Assembly: GCA_029876055.1 (NCBI GenBank)
Contig: CM056877.1
Coordinates: forward strand, 3,162,001-3,226,000
Source of the DNA: Madurella fahalii
Lineage: Eukaryota; Ascomycota; Sordariomycetes; Sordariales
DNA: 64,000 nucleotides
Direction of reading: 5' to 3'
Part shown: piece after piece, positions 1 to 11,495 of the stretch
Layout of the letters: every line of letters begins with the position of its first letter
Position numbering within the stretch: position 1 is the first letter of the stretch
Notes under the pieces: model-generated
Told to the model about the DNA's origin: nothing
What the model saw: only the letters and a program-made list of their open reading frames with translations
Databases searched by the model: none
Translations under genes and position numbers: made by a program

Positions 1-607
1 CGAGCCGTTACTCTCGCCAGCGAGAATAAACCCCTTGGCCGGGTTGATGTGGAGCTGCCCAAAATTCTGGGCCACCCAGACCAGGCTGTCATATGTGTCA
101 TGGATCGGCGTCGGGAATGTATGTTCGGGAGCAAGCCGGTACGAAACATCGACCGCAACACCGCCCATCGAGGTAAACAGCTCGCAGAGCCAATCCTGCC
201 CGTCTAGCTCGCCGAAGACGTATCCGCCCCCGTGGCACACAAACATGCACGGACATCCCTGGGCGGATGGTTTCCGGGGGGTGTACACGCGCGTGGAGAG
301 CTGCGTGCCGTCGCGGACGGGGATGGTGATGTTTTGGGTCAGAAAGGGCTGGCTGGACGGTTTTGGCTTGGTGCCGTTGCGGATGCTGTAAAACATGCGG
401 ATGAAGAGGCGGGCCATTTGGATGTCGGCTAGGCTGAGGATCGGTTTTGATCCTGTCCCGGGCGACTTTTCGCGAAAGAGCTGGCTGTGTCAGACACTGC
501 CAGGGGGGACATTCCACTGTAATTATGGTTGAAAGGCGAGGGGTAGCTACCTTTTCCAACTCCCAATGAGGAGTTGATAGAGCTCGAATCTCTTCGATTG
601 AGAACAT
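1..607 (-). CDS. Alpha/beta hydrolase fold-3 (HSL/arylacetamide deacetylase-like), partial
   Basis: This is the N-terminal 179 residues of a carboxylic-ester hydrolase of the hormone-sensitive-lipase type; the rest lies beyond the left edge. I read exon 1 as 607-551 and exon 2 as 480-1, joined by a 70-base intron (481-550) with a GTAGCT donor and a CCAG acceptor in phase 0. Visible motifs are the oxyanion-hole HGGG, the following YRLAPEH block typical of this family, and a nucleophile elbow GESNG at the very edge. Most family members have GDSAGG there. The catalytic Asp and His should lie outside the window. The ATG at 607 was chosen because it opens the frame that splices cleanly into the domain. 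The substrate cannot be told from this part. The family call is firm; the intron is inferred. Confidence 0.85.
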
Positions 608-881
608 GATGACTTGAGCAATGAGGGCTGCTTTCTCGGCGTCGTATGTGAACCTTCCTGGCCGTGTGATGTGGGGTTGACAAGATCAAAAGGTCAGAGG
701 GCGGAGAAACTTAAATCAGGAAAGATTGGGGGGATGCAGGGAATCACGTGTTATTCCCTTCTGCCTTTTGTTCTGCCTTGGCCAGTGTTGTTCTCCTTAT
801 AGCGCTGATTCCAATGTGTTTCGGAATAATCCGTCTACACAGCCTCAGGATCGTCAATCACCTTTTGGTCCCAAACTGCAT

Positions 882-921
882 CCCCCCCCCCCCCCCCCCC
901 AAAAAAAAAAAAAAAAAAAAA
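882..921. repeat. C19 followed directly by A21 homopolymer pair
   Basis: Nineteen C residues (882-900) are followed at once by twenty-one A residues (901-921). Such tracts are mutable and also prone to sequencing length error. A similar C-rich then A-rich junction recurs at 17616-17646. Confidence 0.9.
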
Positions 922-1704
922 CTCTGGAGTAGATGTGGTGGCTGGCCCGGATGAGGGTGCTGTGGCAGTGTTTTCCGCTCCCGGATCCTCTACCTAATAA
1001 ACAACTGCATGACCTTCCCAATCCATCTCCAATTGTCAGTCTCTCGCATAGCTGAAGGATTGGCGGCGCGCTCGAGTTACTCTGTCATTCTGCAGATTTT
1101 GCACGCCAAACCTCTCCAATCACCTCAACTGCGCGACGCAGCTTGCGAACATTTGAATATCGAATCGCCAAAAAAAAAAAAAAAAAATGAGACTGTTGAA
1201 TATACGCCAATATCTCATGTTGTATTTAGCGTCGGATGTAAATAGACCACGCCTCAGTCCACGGCCTTCAACCACTTCTAGCCTACCTTTCCTCTCTAAT
1301 CTACATATCTATAGCCTACTAGCCTTGTAAATCCTATATATCCTATATAAGGGATCCCCCTTTCAATATTTTTTTTTTTAAGCTACCTGGGACTGTGAAA
1401 TAAAAAGTTTACTTCGGTGTATTACACTATAATAGTTTCACTATCAGAACTCTACACTTATTGACAACAAGTTGTCTAGGCGATATTATAATTGCTAATT
1501 TAGCAGTCAAGTGTGCGACAGCTATTCTGTGTGTGGAGAAGCTGCAGCACTCTAAACAAGTTGGGAACAGTGGGATTATACATCACAGTATTTTTGACGT
1601 TCTAGCTAAGTTCTTCGCACGGGTGGCCGGTGCTCTCGTTTAACAGGAGAGGGCACTTACTTTTGGCCCCGACCTCTGTAAGTAGGTGGTTAAAAAAAAA
1701 CAGG

Positions 1705-1827
1705 AGTGACACTAAAGCCATTTATACAAAAACTTAGCCCTAGTGGTTGTGATAATGATGATTTTTTTGCATATGGGGCGGCTCGCTAACCACTGTTGCG
1801 ATGAGGATTTACCAATTAGTGTCACTT
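1705..1827. repeat. Short inverted repeat, possible MITE-like relic
   Basis: An 11-base word, agtgacactaa (1705-1715), recurs as its reverse complement at 1817-1827, about 100 bases apart. The flanks are A-rich and match poorly. It could be the ends of a small non-autonomous DNA element or a chance hairpin; no target-site duplication is clear. Confidence 0.3.
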
Positions 1828-2246
1828 TTTGGCCACGCACTTGGCACTTCATGGTGATGTCTCGTACAGGGTTTGATTTGTGAGGAAGCGGGTGGGAACG
1901 CATTCGTGGCCCTTTTAGCGGGTGCTGCGTGGCAACGCTGATTGGTAGCAACTAAGCTGCGAACGGTAATTGGCTAGTATTGCTCGCCCCGAAGGAGACT
2001 ATTGTAGATGGAGCCTCTCCCGCAGCAAGCTGCAGTGTTGGCTTTGCCGTTTATGGAAAACTCCGCTTTGGCTTGTGTCCCCCCAACGCGGACAACCATG
2101 CAGCTGCCGGGAGGCCCCCGCGCACCATATTTCGCCTTCGCCGAAACCAACAGTGGCCGTTCTCATCTGGGAGTATCGAGGAGGGAGGAAGTAGCTGCTT
2201 AAACTTCGATATCTTAAACTGTCTGTTTCGATCTCCTTACCTTACG

Positions 2247-5200
2247 ATGTTGGCCGCCGGGGCCTGCCTCATCGCTTACGCCACCTGCGCCGCCGCAGAC
2301 GGCGGAGATGATATCGCCAACAACTTACCTACCGATCTAGCTCCGTAAGTGGCGCTGTCTCTGTATCATAATCAGCGTACTGATGCTGCATCGCACGCGC
2401 TTAGGCTGCTGGCCCTCTTCGGAGAAAGGGTTACTACGCAGTTCATGAGCCAATCCATGGGCTGGGCTGACAATATTATCTTGGCAATGGCCCCGTTGGG
2501 CATAATCACCGCCGTTGTTGGCGCTATCCGAGTCGGCGGGCCGTCGTGGCTCAAAGCCATCATTGGAAGAGCTAGGGAGAGCCGCGCCGTCGCTGAGTCC
2601 GAGCTGATGTCCTCTACCTCGAATGAGGTATGCGAGCTCTGGAACGGCGGCGAGGTCGTGAGAGTGATGGGCGTAGGGCCCATCCGGGAATTCATCCTCC
2701 TCCTGCCCGAGAAAGGTGGGAAGAGTGAACCTGGGAACCCAATAATCGCCCAGAATGTGCGGGTAATGGAAATGAAGGACGGCGAGAAGAAGGACAGCGG
2801 GAATAAGTACCTCCTGGACGATGGTAAGTAAAACGTATCCACTCCTCCTCCATTACCGTGTCTTACATTCTTGTTAGCGCCTAGCATCCGAGAACGCATC
2901 CTCGGAAGGCTCCTTCAGCCAGATCGTGGCGACGAGGAGTCGGACGACTTCCCGGTTATTCTTCGAAACACCATCGGCCATCGGCCCAATCTCGTCCCCG
3001 CACCCAACCTTACGCTCAATATCCAGAACCAAGTGGGCAGGAGAGAGCTGTATGCGGTTGCTGCGCTTGGCATCATCCTTCAGGTCGGGGTCGTCATCTT
3101 CTCCGGATTTGCCACATACCATTTCACGCTACGAAAGGATGAAAACCCCGTTGCTGGCTACGCCTTTCCGTGCACTGCGATGGGTACGCTGCTCCTGGTG
3201 GCCGGCATTCTCACCTGTGCCTACGTCGTCGAGACCAGCACGATGGAGCGCAGGTACCGTCCGGCGGCCGGCAAGGCAGCTCGAATTGTCTGGCTGCAGA
3301 GATCTGGAACCGTCAACGACCAGGCTTTTGAGCCCTTTGCAATCTTCCCCGAGAGCGCACAGCCTCTTATTACGACGTCGCGACGAGCACGAGAACCAAA
3401 ATATGTCGCGGCCACTATCGGGACCATGGTCAGCATCTGCGGCTTCGCCGCGCAGTTTGTCGGACTCCGCGGTATGCACTGGTCTGCCCCTTTGGCCCAG
3501 CTTGGGGCAATTGTCGTCATGACCATCCTCAGAACGTGGGTCCGTCGCAATCTTGCCAAACCCCTCAGCTCGCAGCCTCTTCTTCCAGGCCATGAGATGG
3601 ATTGGTTGGCCATGACTCTTGGCGGGGATCGCGAGAATACCCCTTGGCTGTGTCCCTCTATAACGAATGGAGACACCTATTGGAGACCTTGGCGCGGCAA
3701 AAAAGGCGGCGAAGGCGACAAGGACGGCGGCTGGGACTGGAGAATTGCCGCGGTGGAAGATGCAAAACACTGCAGCGAACTAGAGAAGAGCTCAAACAGC
3801 ATCCCCGCCGACCCCGAAACCCTAATAGAGCAGCTGCAGGACCAGGAGAAGTCGACAGCCCACAGGGTGATGTTGATACGGAGAAGTCTTGGTGCGCTGG
3901 CTGACTGGCACGGACCTGCGTCTGTAGAGGCCATCTCCCTGGCGCGTGCGATAGAAGCGACAATGGATGCCCTCTTTGGTCCTACGCTGCCAAAGGGAAC
4001 GCTCACCTGGTCCATCCCGGCCACTAAGTCGCTCCATGAGTCCGACCGCGAGCCAGTCCGCTTTCGCGTGGAACTGCTCGAAAATGGCAGGTGGAAAGCC
4101 TACTCGGACGAGATTGAAGCAGCACTTTCGCTGTGGCTGTATTCGGTCTACGAATACGAGAATCCAAAGGATGCCGAGGAAGAAGAGCGGCAACGTGATG
4201 TGGTGAAAAATCGAAAACCGACAAAGGACGACGCGTGGTTGCGGGCAAAGGGAACACCAGTAAAACAGAGCCTGCAGCTCCTTGGCTCATACTCAGAATG
4301 CCTGCACCAGCATCTCCGCTGGTGGATGCCTGACGGTGCCGTCAGAGTCCGCGAAGTTGAGCAGATCGAGGAGGCAACCGATGACGGCACCACAATCGAG
4401 GTGGAGACGCATCGAATCGTCGGATTCATGTCCGGCTGGAGCCCTGGTTCTTCTTCAGGGGGTCAGCGACAATTCTACAAGGTCCGACCTTCGACGGCAA
4501 CCCCCAGCAACGATACAGTTAACCGCCAAGGCGGTAATGAGGAGAAGACGCATGTGGTTTTGGCAAGCGAATCATATAGCTCCCTGGGGACATTATTCGC
4601 CCAGCACATGTTCTCCGTCTTCATGTGGGCCGCCGTGAAGAACATGGCAGGTCCTATGCCTGGTGAAGTGGACATATGCCCTACAGAAACGGGTGAGGCC
4701 AGCCACGATGCAGCCTGCCACTCCTTCACGCTACAAAACAATCAGCTTTCAAAAATGGCCCAGGACATCCACAGCACCGGACTTGGAAGCCTGGAGGAAG
4801 TCTACCAGTGCATCATTCCACCACTCAGCGGGGAGGATAGGCTACCTTGTGTTAATGCCATCATTGAATGGACGAGAAAATACGCCCGGCCACACGAACA
4901 GCGAGGGCATTGGAAGGAGGCTGCCGATGTGTACTTGTGGCAGTTTCGAATAGCGAGGACATACCTACAACACGAGGACATTGTCGCCAAGGCCACTGCC
5001 CTGTTGATGGAGTGCTTAAACGCAGTCACCGACGTTTTAAAGACCAGGAAAGCTCAGCAATTAGGACAGGAGGATACCCAAGAGCTAGAGCAGGTCAAGT
5101 CGAAACTTGACAACGAGTTACGAAATGCCGGTGTCGATATCGTGACGCGTCTGCTCAAGCTATACAAGGTACAAGGCCGTTCCTGGGGATGTTCATTTAT

Positions 5201-6650
5201 TGAAAACACCAATCCTTTAACGGGTGAAGACAAGACGCTCAAGTTTACAAGTCTGCACTGGATGGCCCATAAGGATGAGTCCTGGGATCTCGTACAACGC
5301 CTCAAAGCAGGTAGAGCAGGGATTGACGAGAAGGACATCCTCGACTGGACACCACTCCATTATGCAGCTGCGAAACCGTCCTCTCAGGCCTTATCAAAGC
5401 TGCTGGAATATCGAGCCAACGTTAACGGACAAGACGCCCATGGACGGACACCATTGCATTATGCTTGCCGACATGGAGATGCCTCAGTGGTGCAACATCT
5501 CCTACGAGAAGGCACAGATATCAACACACAGGATGTTGGCGGGGTGGCGCCTATACATTACGCAGCTATGCATGGAAGCAGCTCTGTATTAGAATCACTC
5601 GTTGAGGCAGGTGCAGATATAAACTTTGTGGACAACTTGGGGCGTACCGCATTGCTTTGGGCCATATCGAAGGGACATACCAACATAGTTCGGCGTCTCT
5701 GGAGAGATTCGAAAACGGGACTGCGTGACCATAACGGCAGAACTGCTTTACACCTGGCAGCAATTGCAGACGTGGATGAAGCTTCCAAAAGGGATGATGT
5801 GGTCAGGGTGCTGCTTGAGGAGCTGCTTGAGAAGGGTGCCGCCATTATCGAGTCTAAGGATCGGTTTAGATGGACGCCGTTGCATTTGTCCGCCAGGAAC
5901 GGGTATGAGGCTGTGGTGAAGCTGCTGCTGGATCGGGGTGCTGCGATTGATGCGAAGGATCGCACGGAAGAAACACCACTGCACTGGGCTGCTGGGAGCG
6001 GGCATGAGGCTATAGTGAAGCTGCTGCTGGATCGGGGTGCTGCGATTGATGCGAAGGATCGCGCGGAAGAAACACCACTGCACTGGGCTGCTGGGAGCGG
6101 GCATGAGGCTATAGTGAAGCTGCTACTGGATCGGGGTGCTGCGATTGATACGAAGGATCGTACGGAAGAAACACCACTGCACTGGGCTGCTGGGAGCGGG
6201 CATGAGGCTATAGTGAAGCTGCTGCTGGATCGGGGTGCTGCGATTGATGCGAAGGATCGTACGGAAGAAACACCACTGCACTGGGCTGCTGGGAACGGGC
6301 ATGAGGCTATAGTGAAGCTGCTGCTGGATCGGGGTGCTGCGATTGATGCGAAGGATCGCGCGGAACGAACACCACTGCACTGGGCTGCTGGGAGCGGGCA
6401 TGAGGCTGTAGTGAAGCTGCTGCTGGATCGGGGTGCTGCGATTGATACGAAGGATCACACGGAACAAACACCACTGCACTGGGCTGCTGGGAACGGGTAT
6501 GAGGCTATAGTGAAGCTGCTGCTGGATCGGGGTGCTGCGATTGATACGAAGGATCGCGCGGAAGAAACACCACTGCACTGGGCTGCTGGGAGCGGGCATG
6601 AGGCTGTAGTGAAGCTGCTAGCTGCTACTGGATCGGGGTATTGCGATTGA
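2247..6650 (+). CDS. Multi-TM ankyrin-repeat protein with near-identical terminal repeats
   Basis: A predicted 1429-residue protein from exons 2247-2344, 2405-2823 and 2878-6650; both introns have GTAAGT donors and the phases match (2 and 1). The N-terminal third carries about five hydrophobic segments, in the conserved block after the first intron (LLALFGERVT...), around 3040-3110, 3160-3230 and 3410-3530, so it is probably a membrane protein. A long middle region has no motif I recognise. Ankyrin repeats begin near 5230 and end in an array of 33-residue units that are almost identical to each other. The ATG at 2247 opens a hydrophobic leader (MLAAGACLIAYATCAAA); the frame is also open upstream to about 1980, but that part looks non-coding. 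The family is widespread in filamentous ascomycetes, with no proven role; recognition of a ligand by the repeats is inference. The last repeat is frameshifted, so the present C-terminus is truncated. Confidence 0.85.
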
Positions 6651-6735
6651 TGCGAAGGATCGCACGGAACGAACACCAGTGCACTGGGCTGCTAGGAGCG
6701 GGCATGAGGCTGTGGTGAAGCTGCTGCAACTAAAG
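5904..6735 (+). repeat. Tandem array of 99-bp ankyrin units
   Basis: Eight 99-bp units start at 5904, 6003, 6102, 6201, 6300, 6399, 6498 and 6597 (the last is 7 bp longer), followed by a partial unit from 6703. Each encodes one 33-residue ankyrin repeat. Variation between units is confined to a few codons: HEA/YEA, I/V, IDAK/IDTK, the R/H-T/A-E-E/R/Q stretch and GSG/GNG. The rest is identical or nearly so at DNA level, which points to recent unit duplication or gene conversion. Confidence 0.95.
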
Positions 6736-6741
6736 TCATAA
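6651..6741 (+). pseudogene. Detached former C-terminus of the ankyrin gene
   Basis: After the stop at 6648-6650, the frame displaced by the 7-bp duplication in 6619-6632 stays open. It encodes the rest of one ankyrin unit and the start of another, ending in KLLQLKS and a TAA at 6739-6741. This is best explained as the original end of the 2247-6650 protein, now out of frame. Confidence 0.8.
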
Positions 6742-8232
6742 ATACACCCCATCTATTCTTGTCCTGCTGTCCTCCCTACTCTCCTCTCTATTTTTCTAAT
6801 CATAGCGTGCCACCAGAAGGGTCCGGGAGGGTGTGTTAATATATACTTATTTACTAATTCTAGTACCTTCCAGATATTCAGATGATGCACTGGTCCCGCT
6901 TTTGCATTGAACTTGCAAATATAAAGCGATGTTGTTTGGGCTGATAGAATTGGCATCAGATGCATTACGTCCGTTGGATAGACTACCAACTTGACAAGAA
7001 ACGCTAGCAGGCACCTTCCTCTATGAGTACAACTAGTTGAGATAGGCTGACCATTAAAGCTTGTCCGGTCACTTGTCCACCTCATTGCCATGTCGTCATT
7101 TGTCGGACTGTAGGGAGCGAAAAGGGCGCTCAGGAATAGAGCGTTGGAAGTACAAAAGAAAGAAAAAGTGTGCCTTGTTTTGATCCCAATATATAGGAGA
7201 CTTTGAGCGGTATATATACAAAAGAGATCCCCTGCGGCTAACTGCGCCCTAACTCTTGGCAGCGCTAAACCCTTTCTGATCGCGATATCATTATTACCGT
7301 CATCGCCACCACCACCCTCACCGCCACCATTATCACGACCAGGAAGATGACTATCACCAACGTCTTGTGTGGCGCAACCTAAGGGGTCCCTCTGCCTGTT
7401 ACTAGTGGTTACATCGTTACTAGAATTATCATCAATTGAATATAATGGGCGTACGAGCTAAGCTAGGTTTAGCCAATGAGAAAATATTCTCTGCAGGTCG
7501 GGGGTACGACACTCGGCACAAAGCAATTAAAGCAAAGCTAACAGTAGACTTTGTCAGAAAGAAGGAGGTTCTAACCTCTGGCCAGAACACCATAGACGTG
7601 TAGATAATGTCGGAAACACGGCACCTCTGAATCTTGGGAAATGACAGTTTAGGATTTTTTATGTGTTTTGTGTTGATTGTGTTGATTGTGTTGATTGTGT
7701 TGATTGTGTTGATTGTGTTGATTGTGTTGATTGTGTTGATTGTGTTGATTGTGTTGATTGTGTTGATTGTGTTGATTGTGTTGATTGTGTTGATTGTGTT
7801 GATTGTGTTGATTGTGTTCTCCCCCCTATCTTTGCTGGAGAGTTTACTCCTTTTATAGACGAGATACACGTACAGGATGACGTCCGTACAGTGGCGCAGT
7901 TAGCTGCCAGTCTTCCTTAGCTCAATAGAGTACATGGGTTTGGCTCCCACACTAGATCCTGTGATCCTGATCCTTTTGGCACATGATCCTTTTGACAGGA
8001 ATATCTTCACGGGAAAGTTGGACACAGGGGGCGGGGGCGGATCTGGAACAACTGTATCCGAGACCCACTCAAATAGTCAAATCTCAACAAGCCAAATCGA
8101 AACCTGGCAAATCAAGCCAAATCTGGCTTTTCTAGAACAAATCAAGGCAAATAGAGGACCAGATTTGACTTGTTTGACTTGTTGGGAGCGCTGTTACCAA
8201 TACCGGCGCACTTAAGGTTCCTCTAGCACACC
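6742..8232. other. Intergenic, AT-rich, with a minisatellite
   Basis: No gene is supported. The stretch holds a 9-bp minisatellite (7671-7818), which forces long low-complexity frames on both strands, and short CAAATC-type repeats near 8080-8160. Confidence 0.6.
7671..7818. repeat. 9-bp minisatellite (tgttgattg)n
   Basis: About 16 perfect head-to-tail copies of a 9-base unit. All three plus frames and the minus frame through it encode tripeptide repeats (VDC, LIV, NTI), which is a by-product of the 9-base period, not evidence of a gene. Confidence 0.95.
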
Positions 8233-9470
8233 ATGGGAAATCCTTACTCCGGCAGCATTTGCAGCGTGTCATCCCTGGACACTGCCATCCGCCGAGAGGA
8301 TGGAGGGACCCTCCGCTCCCTTGCCACACCGGATTGCAGATTGGATTCTGCCAGCAAGTGGCGTCGCCAACATCTCCTGGCCTGTCGCGTGATAGTTAAA
8401 ACCGGGAGCAACCCTCCAGCTATCCTACCTATTCTTCAGGATTCTACGATCGAGGATGAAGCGTGGCCGCCCTTTATCCGCAATTTCCTGGATGGTCCCC
8501 CTGCCACTGCCGGGGCGCTTGGCGAAACCCCGGAGCACCGCTATGTACGCTTGTGCGAGCCCTCCAGTCTTGGGTCGCTGTGGGCCGCGCTCGGAGAGTT
8601 CCACCGCCACAAACCCGTGGATCCGAGCTACGAGAGCGACAATGACAGCGATGTAAGTATGGCAAGTGGAAGTGGAACCAGTTTGTCACCCGCCGCACGT
8701 CCCCGTTCACGACCCAACCTCCCCCAGGCTTCGTCAACTCCAGTACCATCCAGGTGGGGTCATCGAGTCCCCTAGGTTCGTTCTCATCTACCCTGGAAGC
8801 GTCTACGTCGATAGAGAGATGCATCAAGCCAACGCTCCGTCCGAAGAGGCCACTCTCCATTTCTTCCGGCTGGCGCTAAGCCATGTGCTCAACTATGGCC
8901 CACCCCAGCACAACCCTCTACCGGGACTCGTACATTTGCATCAAGATTTGGCCCCTCAGAAGAACCTGGTGGCAGTATCTAGTAACCAGCGGGCCTACGA
9001 GGGTAAAGTGGGCAATCTGGTATGGGAAGGCCATTGATGACGGAGGGCTCGACATCTTCTCGTCACGGCCGGGAAGTCGCCGTGTCTGTCACTTGGAAGC
9101 GAAGAACAAGTTCCCTGTTATCCTAGACGGTACAGCTATCCTTTCCGACTCGGCGCTTGCCCAAATGGCATCGCAGGCGTTAGCAATCTACACTAGCAGC
9201 ACAAGCGCCTGGATCGCCGAGAACACGGAGCGGGCACAGAATAGCCAGGGGTGCGTTTCTCCCTTCCTCCTTACCTTCGATCGGGGACACTTTGGGACCT
9301 CAAGTGCTTATGTGAATTCCCTCGCAGCCGAGACCGACGTGGTTGAGGAGGAAAACTGTCTTGTAGTAACGTGTACCTTGTCGTTGGACCTTGGTGAGCG
9401 CACTCATAGGCTGTATTTTGTGCGGAATATGTCGGCGATGGTCAACTTTGCGTTGGCCACCATGTGCTGA
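8233..9470 (+). pseudogene. Unknown fungal protein with possible PD-(D/E)XK nuclease core, frameshifted
   Basis: Exon 1 runs from the ATG at 8233 to 8652 and exon 2 from 8744; the intron has a GTAAGT donor and is phase 0. Exon 2 reads well until about 9030, where the frame closes (TGA at 9036-9038). Removing one C of the pair at 9031-9032 restores a continuous protein through DDGGLDIFS to a stop at 9470. So the gene carries a one-base insertion, or the read has an error there. After the break, an Asp in GGLDIF is followed 15 residues later by the E-x-K of HLEAKNK, the spacing of the PD-(D/E)XK nuclease fold. That match is weak and I do not recognise the full family. The acidic stretch SDNDSD ends exon 1. 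Its neighbours give no hint of a pathway. Confidence 0.5.
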
Positions 9471-11162
9471 GCTAGGAAACGTCTGAACTGGACATCCAAA
9501 GGCGATCATACCGAGGCATTCGAGATATCGTAAGGGTGTGCAGGAGTCAATGCGGAGGATGATGGGAAGAGAGGAGGGGGGGGCAAGGACAGTGGCAGGC
9601 CGCCCGCACCCGCTGTAACGCTGGTTGACGCATGTAAAGTTCCGCGTCGGACATGCTGGCGCCGCCGATGAGATCGGTGCGGTGTCGGGTGGGACCCGCC
9701 CCGTTAGCCGAGCTTGGCGCTGAGTGCCTCCCCGCGGTACTGAACTCGCCTGGCTCCACGGCGCACGACCGCCACGGTGGGCGGGTGCGGACTCCAAGCG
9801 TGACGGATGTGTGGCCGACTCTCGAGGGAAAGCCTGGTCGTAGAAGGCATCGCGCGTAGCACAAGGGGTGCGAGGATGGCCCAGCTCATATACGTCCCCC
9901 AGGACAGCGGCTGATTCGTCAAGGGGGTGGACGGGGGCGTCAGGGTGCGTCAAGGCCGACGTGTCGGGTCTCTCGCTCAGCCCAGGCGCGTCCATGCATG
10001 GCCTTGTCTTCGCAGCACCTCTCGCGCCGGCTGCATCTACTCTACCTACTAACGCCACCAGAGATGCGTCCCGACCGGTGAGTGATGTACTTCCCTGCTC
10101 GTGCCTCGTCCCCGACGCCCATCTCATACAAGCTGGTGACGCGCGACTTGGTTGCCGACAACTGTCACCCTCGTCCCATGTTCGCGGTTATCCTCACCTC
10201 GGATTCTTGGGCGGCGATGACAAGCGCTTCTGCACAGTCTTCGCCGCAGGGATTCCTGAGCCCCTCTGTCGCATCCACTGTGTACCTGCAGGGCAGCAAC
10301 GTCGCATTCGGTCATTAACGCCGCGGCATCCGGCTTGTGATCGAGATTGAAGGGAGTGGGGCTCTTCGGGCCTCAAAAAGAGCCGGGAGCGGGAGCATTA
10401 ACAAAGCTATCGAAAACAATATATGCTAAAGCCAACTTGGTGACGTACTAGCCTTCTACCAACGAAGCGAACGGGGAGCGGTTGGCCTAGACGCTGGACG
10501 CGGTCGATGGCTTGTAGAGGCGAGGGCGCTATGACGACGGATGCTGCAGCAGCAGGCGTCGTGTAATGGCCGACGCCGACGATAGCTATAATGACGACGA
10601 GCACGGGGTACGCGGCCGGGGTATATAAAGACGTCGAAGGCGCGTTGGCGGGCGGCGGGACCCGTAGCGGCGTAAATAGGACGTCGAAGCCGGGCGCTGA
10701 GGTCGGTAGCTTACGAGCTCTCGGTGTCGAGGATCTGATATACGGAGGGTAGCGCGGGGCAAGGTGCGCCATTTTGCGCGAATAAACGCCCTCCGTGCCG
10801 CCTTTCAATCCGCCTTCCCCGGCCCTACGCTGCCAAGGTAATTACTCCCCTTCCCCTCAATTATATGAACTGACCACCAACACTGCCTCTTAGCTCGTGA
10901 AGATATATAGTAAGCTTTCGCCTCGAGGGGCGATACCGCGAATCGATGGCCGAGCTTCTTGGAACCCTTCGGGACCAAAACTTGGTATAAGGGACGAGAA
11001 CTGGGCCCCGAAAAGAGGCGGGAGAAAACTCCAACTGACGTATATGCCGTAGGTAGCAACCGATGTATCTGTCTCGAGGATCTTGTATATTCTGCCGTCT
11101 TGATCCTTCGTAAGGGTATAGAACGATAGTGGCAGGTTAGTTTGCGGCATTATCATCATAAC

Positions 11163-11198
11163 GGCTCCCCCGGTGTCCTCGGCTCCCCCGGTGTCCTT
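11163..11198. repeat. 18-bp tandem duplication
   Basis: The unit ggctcccccggtgtcctc at 11163-11180 is repeated at 11181-11198 with one change at the last base. Confidence 0.9.
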
Positions 11199-11470
11199 GT
11201 TTTAGGGCCTGCACATACTGGTACATGTTGTGGGATAGTACATAGCATCCTAGTCTAATCCCTAGGACAGTACGTAGTATCCTAGCACCAAGACTGGGAT
11301 GGTATTTAAATAACAGTATATTATATAGCATGGTACATAATATACTGGCATGTAGAATATACCAGTACATGATGTACTCGCCTACTACTGTCACTGGAAC
11401 GAGGGGGACTTATCACGTGATCTGTCACGTGACCAGGTAGATTAAGAGAGATGAGATTGCGAAAGCTTGA

Positions 11471-11495
11471 CTCCCGCACCTTTTCGGTGCGGGAG
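11471..11495. other. Perfect 10-bp hairpin with 5-base loop
   Basis: ctcccgcacc (11471-11480) and ggtgcgggag (11486-11495) are exact reverse complements around a ttttc loop. It is too short to assign to an RNA class and lies 300 bases downstream of the minus-strand gene that ends at 11798. Confidence 0.6.

Larger units (their letters stand above)
608..2246. other. Intergenic, no gene seen
   Basis: About 1.6 kb without a supported gene. It holds a C-run joined to an A-run (882-921), an A-run near 1170, AT-rich stretches around 1310-1480 and 1690-1760, and a short inverted repeat (1705-1827). An open frame reaches upstream from the next gene to about 1980 but shows no family signal before 2247. 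Confidence 0.6.

Noticed and set aside
5748..6676. Long minus-strand open frames across the ankyrin array
   Set aside because: They are reverse shadows of a 99-bp repeat with no stop in those frames; the plus strand has the ankyrin sequence.
7432..7920. Frames encoding NTI, VDC or LIV tripeptide repeats
   Set aside because: Any frame through a 9-base repeat stays open; there is no start context, splice pattern or family signal.
10407..11159. Two minus-strand frames with protein-like composition
   Set aside because: No motif, no splice partners and overlapping frames on the other strand; not enough to call genes.
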